A stretch of DNA of 64,000 bases from Pseudomonadota bacterium (lineage in GTDB: Bacteria > Pseudomonadota > Alphaproteobacteria > Rhizobiales > Xanthobacteraceae): the NCBI GenBank assembly GCA_023404675.1, contig JAEYAW010000013.1, positions 372,001 to 436,000 on the forward strand. The letters run 5' to 3'. Position numbers and translations under genes: made by a program. Under the pieces are notes generated by a model. The model was not told the origin of the DNA. It made no database searches and worked only from the letters and a program-made list of their open reading frames with translations. Below, piece by piece: positions 49,011 through 58,553 of the stretch (its first letter is position 1; every line of letters starts with the position of its first letter).

Positions 49011-50675
49011 ATGTGGCAGCAGGTCTACGATCCGTTCAACAGCACGACGCTTTCAACCCTCGCCGCCGCCATCCCGGTGGTGGTTCTCCTGGTGCTGATC
49101 GCCAGCGGCAAGGTGAAGGCGCATATCGCCGCCGTCATTGCGCTCGTCCTCGCCAACCTCATCGCGATCTTCGCGTTCACGATGCCCGCGAACATGTCGC
49201 TCCGCGCCAGCGTGCTCGGCGCGGTGGCCGGCTTCTTCCCGATCGGCTGGATCGTGCTCAACGTCATCTTCATGTACCGGCTGACGGTGGCGACCGGCCG
49301 CTTCGAGCTGCTGCAGCGCGCGGTCGGCGGCGTCACCGAGGACCGGCGCATCCAGATCCTGCTGATCGCGTTTTCCTTCGGTGCCTTCTTCGAGGGCGCG
49401 TCGGGTTTCGGCACGCCGGTCGCGGTGACGGGGGCGATCCTGATCGGCCTCGGCTTCTCGCCGCTGGCGGCCTCGGGCCTGTCGCTGATCGCCAACACCG
49501 CGCCGGTCGCCTACGGCGCGCTCGGTACCCCGATCCAGGGACTCGCTTCCGTGACCGGCTTCGATCCCTACGTGCTCGGCGCAATGGTCGGCCGGCAGCT
49601 GCCGATCTTCTCGCTGATCGTGCCGTTCTGGGTGGTGTGGGCCTTCGCCGGATGGAAGGGCATGAAGGAGGTCTGGCCCGCCATTCTCGTCACCGCCGTC
49701 TCCTTCGCGATCCCGCAATTCGTGATCTCGAACTATATCAACCCGTGGATCGTCGATATCGGCGCCTCGCTGATCTCGATGGCGGCGCTGATCGGCTTCC
49801 TCAAGGTCTGGCAGCCGAAGACGCTCTGGACCTCGCCGGCGCTGCGCACGCGTGACGATTCGGCCTCGACGGTGCCGCCGCCCAAGCCGATGAACATGAC
49901 GCCGCTGACCCGCGCCGAATTCTGGTCGGCGATGACGCCATGGATCATCGTCTGCGTCGTGCTGCTGATCTGGGGCACGGGCTGGTTCAAGAGCATCGTG
50001 AACCCGATCTTCACCTGGAACTACCCGGTGCCCGAGCTGCACAACATGATCCAGAAGGTGCCGCCCGTCGCTCCGCGGCCGACGCCGGAGAGCGCGGTAT
50101 TCGCGTTCCAGTACGTTTCGTTCACCGGCACCGGAATGCTGCTGGCCGCGATCGTCGGGGGCTTCATCATGGGGTTCTCGCCCGCCAAGCTGATCGCCGA
50201 ATACGGCCGCACCATCAAGGTGTGCGCCTATTCGCTGATCACCATCTCGGCGATGCTGGCGATCGGCACGCTGACGCGGCTGTCCGGCATCGACGCCACG
50301 CTCGGCCTCGCCTTCGCGTTGACCGGCGTGTTGTATCCGTTCTTCGGAACGCTGCTTGGCTGGCTCGGCGTCGCGCTCACCGGCTCGGATACCGCGTCCA
50401 ACGTGCTGTTCGGCAATCTGCAGAAGATCACCTCCGAACAACTCGGCCTGTCGCCGATCCTGATGTCGGCGGCGAACTCCTCGGGCGGCGTGATGGGCAA
50501 GATGATCGACGCGCAGTCGATCGTCGTGGCCTCGACCGCCACCAACTGGTTCGGCCACGAAGGCACCATCCTGCGCTTCGTGTTCTGGCACTCCATCGTG
50601 CTGGCCTGCATGGTCGGCGGCTTCGTGATGCTGCAGGCCTATGTCTACCCGTTCACCGAAATGGTGCTGAAGTAA
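49011..50675 (+). CDS. lldP: L-lactate permease
   Basis: 554-residue membrane transporter of the LctP family (lactate/glycolate-proton symport), with about 12-14 spans. AFSFGAFFEGASGFGTPVAV near residue 120 is the family signature; APVAYGALGTPIQGLASVTG and the C-terminal SAANSSGGVMGKMIDAQSIV are also typical. The length is normal. A dedicated terminator follows. The glcDEF genes 7 kb upstream could use the same substrates. Confidence 0.95.
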   Translation: MWQQVYDPFNSTTLSTLAAAIPVVVLLVLIASGKVKAHIAAVIALVLANLIAIFAFTMPANMSLRASVLGAVAGFFPIGWIVLNVIFMYRLTVATGRFELLQRAVGGVTEDRRIQILLIAFSFGAFFEGASGFGTPVAVTGAILIGLGFSPLAASGLSLIANTAPVAYGALGTPIQGLASVTGFDPYVLGAMVGRQLPIFSLIVPFWVVWAFAGWKGMKEVWPAILVTAVSFAIPQFVISNYINPWIVDIGASLISMAALIGFLKVWQPKTLWTSPALRTRDDSASTVPPPKPMNMTPLTRAEFWSAMTPWIIVCVVLLIWGTGWFKSIVNPIFTWNYPVPELHNMIQKVPPVAPRPTPESAVFAFQYVSFTGTGMLLAAIVGGFIMGFSPAKLIAEYGRTIKVCAYSLITISAMLAIGTLTRLSGIDATLGLAFALTGVLYPFFGTLLGWLGVALTGSDTASNVLFGNLQKITSEQLGLSPILMSAANSSGGVMGKMIDAQSIVVASTATNWFGHEGTILRFVFWHSIVLACMVGGFVMLQAYVYPFTEMVLK

Positions 50676-50705
50676 CGGCAAAGCCGACGCCATATCCGCC
50701 AAAAG

Positions 50706-50743
50706 AAAGCCCCGGTTCTGACCCATCAGAGCCGGGGCTTTTC
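50706..50743 (+). terminator. Terminator after lldP
   Basis: AAAGCCCCGG...CCGGGGCTTTT outer stem, with TCTGA / TCAGA inner stem and loop CCCA. Confidence 0.9.
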
Positions 50744-50776
50744 GTCGCCGTGATCAACTTCGATGCAGGTTTTCCG

Positions 50777-51172
50777 ATGAGACTTTTTCTGCGCGCCGCC
50801 GCGATGTCGCTCGCTGTGTTCTCTGTCGGTCCGGTGCTCGCGGCCGACGATTTTCCGTTCGGACTGGAGATGACGATGGATGCGCGGCCGATGGCCGGCT
50901 CCAAGCGCATTCCAAATCTCGAAATCGGCGATCGCGGCGAGGTGCGGCTGGAACTGTGGTGCAAGGGCGGCACCGGCCAGTTCTCGGTGGCGGGCGATAC
51001 GATCGTGTTCGTGCCCGGCGCGATTCAGGATCGCAATTGCCCGCCGGACAAGGCGCAGGCGGACGACGCGCTGGTCGCGGCGCTCGGCGAGGCGACCAAC
51101 TGGACACGGCAGGGCGAGGTGGTGACGTTCACCGGCCCGCGCGCACTGCGGTTCAGGCTCAACACCAATTGA
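50777..51172 (+). CDS. Secreted META-domain-like protein
   Basis: 131-residue exported protein. Signal peptide MRLFLRAAAMSLAVFSVGPV ending near LAA; the mature part reads GLEMTMDARPMAGSKRIPNL then LELWCKGGTGQFSVAGDTIV, with two cysteines (WCKGG and DRNCPPD) that could form a disulfide, and ends RQGEVVTFTGPRALRFRL, reminiscent of HslJ/META folds. Family match is from general pattern only. Located after the lldP terminator. Confidence 0.7.
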   Translation: MRLFLRAAAMSLAVFSVGPVLAADDFPFGLEMTMDARPMAGSKRIPNLEIGDRGEVRLELWCKGGTGQFSVAGDTIVFVPGAIQDRNCPPDKAQADDALVAALGEATNWTRQGEVVTFTGPRALRFRLNTN

Positions 51173-51385
51173 TTCTTTCGCATTTTGTGTGCGTTCGGCC
51201 GCCCCATCACATGAGATGATAAATGGAGCCCGCGTGAAGCGCAGCGAAAGCTGGGCAGCGGCGCGGAGTCCAGGGCCCGGATTGCGCACCGTGTCATCCG
51301 GGCTGCCGATGCGTCCGAGGTGCACGCCGCGCGAGCGGCGGGCCCCCGGACTGACGATACGCATGCCGCGAGGGTGAAGCCCCTC

Positions 51386-52219
51386 TTACATCACCACCAC
51401 TTTGGTGCCGACCTTGACGCGGCCGTAAAGGTCCATCACGTCCTCGTTGCGCATGCGGATGCAGCCCGACGAGACGTTGGTGCCGATCGTCCAGGGTTCG
51501 TTGGAGCCGTGGATGCGGTAGAGCGTCGAGCCGAGATACATCGCGCGCGCGCCGAGCGGATTTTCCGGGCCGCCTTCCATGTGGCGCGGCAGGTCGGGGC
51601 GGCGCTTGAGCATTTCCGGCGGCGGCGTCCAGGCCGGCCATTCCTTCTTCGCGGTGATGGTCTTCACGCCGGACCAGGTGAAGCCGGGGCGGCCGACCCC
51701 GATGCCGTAGCGCAGCGCCTGGCCGTTGCCCTGCACGAGATAGAGAAACTTGTTCGGCGTATCGACGATGACGGTGCCGGGCCCTTCCTTGCCCTGATAG
51801 CTCACCATCTGCTTTTCATATCTGGCATCCATCGCCGGCTGTGCGGGCGCCATCGTCTGCTGCTGCGGCTCGATCATCTCGCGCTCGCCCGGCAGCAGCG
51901 CGTGGCCACGCGGGTCCGGCGCGTATTGCGGTTCGTAAGCCTGCGGCGGCGTGCCGGACTGGCCGTCGCTGAACAGGAATTCGATGAAGCCGCCGCCCAT
52001 GCTGCGGTTCGACCCATAGGCCACGCGGGTCGGCGCCTGCGCGCGCTGGGGCGGCTGGGCGTAGACCACGCGCGGCGGCGGCACCGCGATCTGTGGCGGC
52101 GCGACCTCGATCGCGTGAGCGGGGAGAGACGTGAGGGACATGGCTGCGAAGGACATGACTGCGAAGGACATGGCGGCGCACGCCATCGGCGCCGTGGGCG
52201 CGAGCGTCAGCTTTCTCAT
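51386..52219 (-). CDS. L,D-transpeptidase (YkuD family)
   Basis: 277-residue periplasmic enzyme that makes 3-3 peptidoglycan cross-links or attaches proteins to peptidoglycan. The catalytic block is RIHGSNEPWTIGTNVSSGCI with R-M-R-N next to it (HxSN... SSGCIRM, catalytic Cys near residue 253). The mature N-terminus is Pro/Gln-rich. The signal peptide contains a tandem repeat (AMSFAVMSFAAMS), from near-identical 15-bp DNA units. Start at MRKLTLAPTAPMAC; longer readings lack a signal start. Confidence 0.92.
   Translation of the reverse strand: MRKLTLAPTAPMACAAMSFAVMSFAAMSLTSLPAHAIEVAPPQIAVPPPRVVYAQPPQRAQAPTRVAYGSNRSMGGGFIEFLFSDGQSGTPPQAYEPQYAPDPRGHALLPGEREMIEPQQQTMAPAQPAMDARYEKQMVSYQGKEGPGTVIVDTPNKFLYLVQGNGQALRYGIGVGRPGFTWSGVKTITAKKEWPAWTPPPEMLKRRPDLPRHMEGGPENPLGARAMYLGSTLYRIHGSNEPWTIGTNVSSGCIRMRNEDVMDLYGRVKVGTKVVVM
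52134..52178. repeat. 15-bp tandem repeat in the transpeptidase signal sequence
   Basis: Units GGACATGGCTGCGAA, GGACATGACTGCGAA and GGACATGGCGGCGCA are consecutive (about 52136-52180). They encode repeated M-S-F-A in the hydrophobic core, adding length without breaking the frame. Confidence 0.75.
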
Positions 52220-52519
52220 ATCGACGTACTCTGTACTGTTTCGTCGGTCGGCGTCGCGGGATCGCGCGCCTTGCACGCCGGCGATCATCGTTCCAATCCG
52301 CTTGGGTTTGGTAAACGCGCGCACGGCTCGGATTCACCACGACGTCAGATCGGTCGCCTTCCTTGTGACAGCGTTTATTTTCGATGAACGGACAGCGGAC
52401 ATGGTTAAGCACACGTTCACGACGTATCGGGGCATGCATGAATCGATCTTCATGGAACAATGAAACCAGGTGTTAAATGGTGTCGGGTCATGATGCGCGG
52501 GCTTTGAGGGAGCTGAATC
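52220..52519. other. Divergent region transpeptidase / cheZ
   Basis: 300 bp between two divergent starts. It contains AT-richer stretches suited to promoters (for example TTGTGACAGCGTTTATTTTCG around 52364). GAGGGAGCTGAATC precedes the cheZ ATG. No ORF, RNA or repeat is supported. Confidence 0.4.
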
Positions 52520-53272
52520 ATGGCTGTGCGCCGCGCGCGTTTTCGTGTCGAACAAATTCAGGTTGAGAGTGCGGCAATCGCCTCACCGGAGGCCGGGGTC
52601 CTGCCGCGTCATGACGACGTGATGGCGGAGTTGCGGGCGATCCGGCAGGAGATGGCATCGTCCACTCACAGCGAATCGCTGGCAGGAGCCCGCACCACCG
52701 ACGAGGCGCGCTTGTTGCTCGAAAGCTATCGCGCGCAGATCGAGCAGTGCGAGAAGCTGAAAGTCGAGCTGGACCTTATTCACGAGGCCATCGGCCGCAC
52801 CAAGCAGGAGATCGCGGCGCTGCACGGCAAGAGCTTCTCCGGTAACGAGATGACCAAGGTCACCGGTGAACTCGGTGCGGTGGTGGGCGGCACCGAGGAG
52901 GCCACTCAGCAAATTCTGGAGGCCGCCGAGTCGATCGATCAGCTCGCGGCGGCCATCGCGGCCGGCACGACGCCCGATCAGCACAAGCAGATGAGCGAGG
53001 AAATCCAGGAGCGGGTCGTCGCGATCTTCGAAGCCTGCAATTTCCAGGATCTTACAGGCCAGCGCATCGGCAAGGTGATGACCACGATGCGTTACATCGA
53101 GCACCACATCAACGAGATGATGTCGATCTGGGGGGGCGTGGACGCCATCAAGGCTCACGCGCCGGTCGTGCTCGACGAGCGTGTCGGCGACGAGAAGCTG
53201 CTCAACGGCCCGCGTGGTGCGGGTGATGAGGGGCATGTCTCGCAGGACGATATCGACGCGCTGTTCGGCTGA
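52520..53272 (+). CDS. cheZ: Chemotaxis protein phosphatase CheZ
   Basis: 250-residue helical protein. The catalytic helix carries ACNFQDLTGQRIGKVMTTM with Asp177 and Gln181, the residues that dephosphorylate CheY-P. The central four-helix bundle includes EEATQQILEAAESIDQLAAA. The C-terminal peptide SQDDIDALFG is separated by a flexible, Gly-rich linker and should bind CheY; it also resembles the N-terminal CheY-binding peptide of FliM. No other chemotaxis gene is nearby. A terminator follows. Confidence 0.88.
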   Translation: MAVRRARFRVEQIQVESAAIASPEAGVLPRHDDVMAELRAIRQEMASSTHSESLAGARTTDEARLLLESYRAQIEQCEKLKVELDLIHEAIGRTKQEIAALHGKSFSGNEMTKVTGELGAVVGGTEEATQQILEAAESIDQLAAAIAAGTTPDQHKQMSEEIQERVVAIFEACNFQDLTGQRIGKVMTTMRYIEHHINEMMSIWGGVDAIKAHAPVVLDERVGDEKLLNGPRGAGDEGHVSQDDIDALFG

Positions 53273-53314
53273 GGTCCGGATTTATTCCGGCACGGACGAA
53301 GCCGGTTTGTCTCG

Positions 53315-53343
53315 AAGGGCCGCGCGCCGCGCGGCCCTTTTTG
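53315..53343 (+). terminator. Terminator after cheZ
   Basis: 11-bp stem AAGGGCCGCGC / GCGCGGCCCTT, loop GCC, then TTTT. Confidence 0.9.
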
Positions 53344-53359
53344 CTGGCCGCGTTCGGTC

Positions 53360-54559
53360 TCACGGACGCCGCATCGCGGCGAAGCAGGCGACCGCCGTGA
53401 GCGCGCAGGCGCATCCCGCCAGCAGCACGGCCCGATCGGACAACCGTTCCAGCGCGGACGCCGCCACGAAGGGCGCGAGCGCCTGCACGAACTGCGCTGG
53501 ACGCGCGATGCGCCCGACCGTCCGCCCGTAGCCGACGGATCCGAACAGGGCGAGCGGCAGTGCGCCGCGCGCGATCGACATCACCCCGTTGGCCGCGCCG
53601 AACGCGACTGTGAAAAGGATTGCGGCCGGGACGACGATGCCGGTCGTCGCCAGCAGCGCGAACGCCGCCGCCATGGTGGCGAGAGCGCCACGAGCGATCC
53701 ACAGCGGATGGATGCGGCCGCCGGATGCGAAATCCACCAGCCGCGCGGCCACCTGCGCGGGGCCGAACAGCGCCCCGATGGTCACGATCAGGGCCGGCGG
53801 CAGGCCGTCGCGCGCCATCATCGCCAGCCAGTTCGAGGTCAGTCCCGACAGGATCAGCGCATGCATCGCAAAGCCGATGGTGATGAGCACGAACACCCGG
53901 CCTTCCGGCTTATGCACGCGCGGCGGGGCACTCGCGGCGGCGCCCGCCGCGGCGGAGGCAAGGGTGCGTTCGCGCGGCAACGCGAACATCAGCAGGGGCG
54001 CCATCACGAAAGCAAACACGGCGGCGAACACCAGATAGGTCGCCCGCCAGTCGATCAGGCCGAGCAGCGTGTGCGTCGCCGGCCATAGCACCGTGGAGGC
54101 GAAGCCGCCCGCGAAGGTGACGAACGTGATCTGCCGCCGCGCCGACATGCCGAAGATGCGCGTCAGCGTGGTGAATGCCGGGTCGTACAGGGTCGAGGCC
54201 ATCGCCGCGCCGAGCAGAATCCAGCACAGCGCGTAGGCGAGCGGATGGCTGGCGATGGTCAGCCCCGCGAGGCCCGCCGCGCCGGCGAGCGCGCCCGCGC
54301 TCATCACCGCGTTGCCGCCGTGGCGCTCGATCAGGTGGCCGGCGGTGGGGGCGACCAGCCCGGAAACCACCAGCGCGAGGGAGAAGCCGCCCATGCAGGC
54401 GGCGAGCGACCAGCCCCGCGCGGCGGCCAGATGCGGGAGCATCAGCACGGGCGAATAGATCAGCACGCCCCAGGCCAGGATTTCCACCCCCGCGAGCACG
54501 AGGACGGCGCGGCCGGGTCCGAGGACATGGTCGCGCAGCGCGGCGGGGATGGATGGCAT
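53360..54559 (-). CDS. Major facilitator superfamily transporter
   Basis: 399-residue protein with about 12 spans (for example GPGRAVLVLAGVEILAWGVL, LALVVSGLVAPTAGHLIERH, LCWILLGAAMASTLYDPAFT, VVPAAILFTVAFGAANGVMS). The loop after span 2 reads GHLIERHGG, the position of the MFS G-x-x-x-D/E-R-x-G-R motif. Substrate unknown. Converges on cheZ. Confidence 0.87.
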   Translation of the reverse strand: MPSIPAALRDHVLGPGRAVLVLAGVEILAWGVLIYSPVLMLPHLAAARGWSLAACMGGFSLALVVSGLVAPTAGHLIERHGGNAVMSAGALAGAAGLAGLTIASHPLAYALCWILLGAAMASTLYDPAFTTLTRIFGMSARRQITFVTFAGGFASTVLWPATHTLLGLIDWRATYLVFAAVFAFVMAPLLMFALPRERTLASAAAGAAASAPPRVHKPEGRVFVLITIGFAMHALILSGLTSNWLAMMARDGLPPALIVTIGALFGPAQVAARLVDFASGGRIHPLWIARGALATMAAAFALLATTGIVVPAAILFTVAFGAANGVMSIARGALPLALFGSVGYGRTVGRIARPAQFVQALAPFVAASALERLSDRAVLLAGCACALTAVACFAAMRRP

Positions 54560-54634
54560 GGTCTGTGGTGTCGTTGCGGGCCGGGCCCGGTGCGGGAGTG
54601 CCGATATCCCCGTCGGGGATTGTCCGGAAAGGCG

Positions 54635-55210
54635 CTACCGCGCGGCGGCGGCCGCCGGCGCGCAGCGCACGTAGACCATGGTGCCGTAACGGGTGGCGGC
54701 GTCCTTGTCGACGAAGCGCGTCACCAGGATCCGCCCGTCGAACGAGACGATTTCGCGATCCTTCTCGCCGCCCGGAGGGCCGGCGGGACCGATATAGTTC
54801 TTGCCGCTGGCCGAGCCGGTGACGCGCAGCTCCTGCGGCTGCGCCTCGTCGGCGAGATGCATCACCACGCCGCCGTTGGCGCCGGCACTGATGACGTAAG
54901 GGTTCTTGCACTGGACCCGCGCCGCCGCCTCGGTGCGGGCGCGATCGGCGGGGTTGGTGTAGGAGGCGAGACCATAGCGGCCGACCAGATCGGCAGGCCG
55001 GACCGTCGGCGGCAGTTCGGGCTCGACGCCCGGTTCCTGAACGGCCGGAGCCGGTTCGCCACCGCCGCCAAAACCTCCGAAGCCGCCAAATCCGCCGAAG
55101 CCTCCCGATGTGCCGCAGCCTCCGAGTGCCGCGGCCAGCAGCGCGCACGCTCCGACCCGCGCGACCATTCCGCCGCGAGCGGCCCGTGCATCGTTGAATG
55201 AAACCGTCAT
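54635..55210 (-). CDS. Glycine-rich hypothetical lipoprotein
   Basis: 191-residue protein. Signal peptide ends in LGGC (lipidated Cys near residue 32), followed by a GGF tandem (GGFGGFGGFGGFGGGG) and a Pro/Glu linker. The folded part (PADLVGRYGLASYTNPADRA, VQCKNPYVISAGANGGVVMH, YIGPAGPPGGEKDREIVSFD) has a conserved look, with two cysteines (VQCK and VRCAP). Predicted outer-membrane or periplasm-anchored lipoprotein; no function known. Confidence 0.75.
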   Translation of the reverse strand: MTVSFNDARAARGGMVARVGACALLAAALGGCGTSGGFGGFGGFGGFGGGGEPAPAVQEPGVEPELPPTVRPADLVGRYGLASYTNPADRARTEAAARVQCKNPYVISAGANGGVVMHLADEAQPQELRVTGSASGKNYIGPAGPPGGEKDREIVSFDGRILVTRFVDKDAATRYGTMVYVRCAPAAAAAR

Positions 55211-55360
55211 GCTATCCCCTGAACAAGTGTGACCCGCACCCGGTGTGGACGCAAGCCCATTCGCCCATGCGCGCCGGCGCCCACGCCGCCCCGAATGGCT
55301 CGTCGTGGTTTCAGAATCATTACATAACGGCCTCACCAAGGCCTTAAAACCCGCATTTGC

Positions 55361-55423
55361 TTGACAGCGCAATCGCTTCCCCATATTCCGCAGCGATTGG
55401 CACTCCGCGCGCTCGACTGCCAA
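55361..55423 (+). promoter_or_regulatory. groESL promoter with CIRCE operator
   Basis: TTGACA (55361-55366), 17-bp spacer, TATTCC (55384-55389) form a sigma-70-like promoter. TTGGCACTC-N9-GACTGCCAA (55397-55423) is a CIRCE element with one mismatch between arms, the HrcA repressor site, lying on the early transcribed region. Predicts HrcA-controlled heat induction. The rest of the 335-bp spacer before groES shows nothing else. Confidence 0.9.
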
Positions 55424-55545
55424 AGGTCCCGGCGTCCGGGAACGTGCCTCCGCCACGGAGGCCTGTCAGGTCGAACGTTGCGGGTATCGGCCGGCCGTCG
55501 GCGACCGGGACTTGTCGCCGCAAGATAACCTTCACGAGGATCTCC

Positions 55546-55842
55546 ATGAGCAAATCAACCTTCCGCCCGCTCCATGACCGCGTCGTGGTCAAGCGGATCG
55601 ACGCCGACGAGAAGACCAAGGGCGGCATCATCATTCCCGACTCCGCCAAGGAGAAGCCGTCGCAGGGCCAGATCGTGGCCGTTGGCCCCGGCGGCCGCGA
55701 CGAGACCGGCAAGCTGATCCCGCTCGATCTCAAGGTCGGCGACAAGGTGCTGTTCGGCAAGTGGTCGGGCACCGAGGTGAAGATCGATGGCGCGGACCTT
55801 CTCATCATGAAGGAATCCGACATCATGGGCGTGCTGGTCTAA
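55546..55842 (+). CDS. groES: Co-chaperonin GroES
   Basis: 98-residue Hsp10 that caps GroEL. MSKSTFRPLHDRVVVKRIDA, then EKTKGGIIIPDSAKEKPSQG (mobile loop) and VGDKVLFGKWSGTEVKIDGA identify it fully. Start preceded by GAGGATCTCC. It is 150 bp from groEL, with an extragenic palindrome in between. Confidence 0.97.
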   Translation: MSKSTFRPLHDRVVVKRIDADEKTKGGIIIPDSAKEKPSQGQIVAVGPGGRDETGKLIPLDLKVGDKVLFGKWSGTEVKIDGADLLIMKESDIMGVLV

Positions 55843-55862
55843 GCATCGCCTTCCAACGCGGC

Positions 55863-55976
55863 CGTCATCCTGAGGCGGCCGCGTCGCGGCCCTCGAAGGA
55901 TGGCCGCCTTGACTTCCGATCAACCGGTCATCCTTCGAGGCTCGGCAACGGTGTTGCCTCGCACCTCAGGATGACG
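55863..55976. repeat. Extragenic palindrome between groES and groEL
   Basis: Outer arms CGTCATCCTGAGG (55863-55875) and CCTCAGGATGACG (55964-55976) are perfectly complementary over 13 bp. Inner CCTCGAAGGATG and CATCCTTCGAGG also pair. A relative lies at 14408-14525. It occupies the whole intra-operon spacer up to the groEL ribosome binding site. Confidence 0.85.
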
Positions 55977-55992
55977 AGCAAGGACAAATCAA

Positions 55993-57636
<1,644 letters not shown>

Positions 57637-57666
57637 GCCTCGCCCCCTTCTCCCGCCAGGACTGAC

Positions 57667-57692
57667 GAAAGGCCGCCTCCGGGCGGCCTTTC
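57667..57692. terminator. Bidirectional terminator groEL / pmtA-like gene
   Basis: GAAAGGCCGCC / GGCGGCCTTTC 11-bp stem with loop TCCG, overlapping the last two bases of the convergent methyltransferase gene. Confidence 0.85.
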
Positions 57693-58314
57693 ACATTTGC
57701 GCCTGGACTCTCGCCGGGTTCTGCTGAGGCGGAAAGATAAGCCGGCTCGGCGCGCGCCGGGTCAGCCGATACACCGTGGCGGGCGGCAGGTTGCTGAACG
57801 TATGTCCGACGACCGTCGCCTTGAGGCTGAGCCGGTCGAGGATCGGGCGCGGGATCGGCACGCGCGGGCCATAGGTGAACTGATAGAACGCGCCGTCCGC
57901 ACGCAGATAGCGGAAGGCCCCGACCAGTATCGAGATGACCTTGCGCGGGGACATCGTCAGCAGCGGAAGCCCACTCACCACCGTGCCGATCGAATGATGG
58001 GCCGCGATCGGCATCGCGGCGAGGCGCGTCGCGTCCATCCAGATCACCTGAGCACCGGGAAAGCGCAGCTGCAGAGTGCGTACGAAATCCGATCCGTATT
58101 CGATCAGGATCAGATCCTCCTGCCGCAGCCCTTTCTGCAACAGTTTCTGGGTGAAGACTCCGGTGCCGGGACCGAGTTCGATCACCGGGCCCGATGCCGG
58201 AGTGATCGCCGAAGTCATAATGTCCGCAAGAGCATTGCTCGACGGTGCCACGGCGCCGACCCGGAGCGGGTTCGAAAGCCACGAGAGGAAGAAGGACGTG
58301 AAATCGTGTGACAT
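57691..58314 (-). CDS. Phospholipid N-methyltransferase-like (PmtA type)
   Basis: 207-residue SAM-dependent methyltransferase. MSHDFTSFFLSWLSNPLRVG, then APSSNALADIM and the SAM motif VIELGPGTGVFTQ (residues 44-56), and FVRTLQLRFPGAQVIWMDAT. The pattern (N-terminal amphipathic helix, G-A-V-A-P-S-S) matches rhizobial PmtA that methylates phosphatidylethanolamine towards phosphatidylcholine. Start at MSHD; the upstream reading is low complexity. Could be another rRNA/lipid methyltransferase, but the N-terminus favours PmtA. Confidence 0.78.
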   Translation of the reverse strand: MSHDFTSFFLSWLSNPLRVGAVAPSSNALADIMTSAITPASGPVIELGPGTGVFTQKLLQKGLRQEDLILIEYGSDFVRTLQLRFPGAQVIWMDATRLAAMPIAAHHSIGTVVSGLPLLTMSPRKVISILVGAFRYLRADGAFYQFTYGPRVPIPRPILDRLSLKATVVGHTFSNLPPATVYRLTRRAPSRLIFPPQQNPARVQAQM

Positions 58315-58452
58315 GGTCCGATACGAGGTTCGAGCGACGGTCCCGCGCATGCCGCAACGTGGAGTTCGGCGGCATGCGCGGCGTGGCGGACTGTCGCTGC
58401 CCGTCGTTGCGGGAGCATTGCGTGTTTCATGTCGGGCGGAGGCCCCGCGGCG

Positions 58453-58543
58453 ATGGCGTTTTCGAGCGAGGTGGATGCCGGTTCGCATGAAGAAAACGCG
58501 TCGGATCGGCGCCTGCGGACATTCAGCGCTTCCGTGAAAAGCC
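58453..58543 (+). repeat. Dispersed structured repeat GCGTTTTC family, copy C
   Basis: GCGTTTTC (58456-58463) pairs with GAAAACGC (58492-58499); the flanks GAGCGAGGTGGATGCCGGTT and GCATGAAGAAAACGCGTC match copies A and B. The second hairpin is degenerate here. It lies between the methyltransferase and histidine kinase genes. Confidence 0.8.
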
Positions 58544-58553
58544 GGGGACGGCC

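Noticed and set aside
49053..50726. 557-codon minus-strand frame opposite lldP
   Set aside because: Shadow of lldP; highly charged R/H/D/E composition inconsistent with a folded protein.
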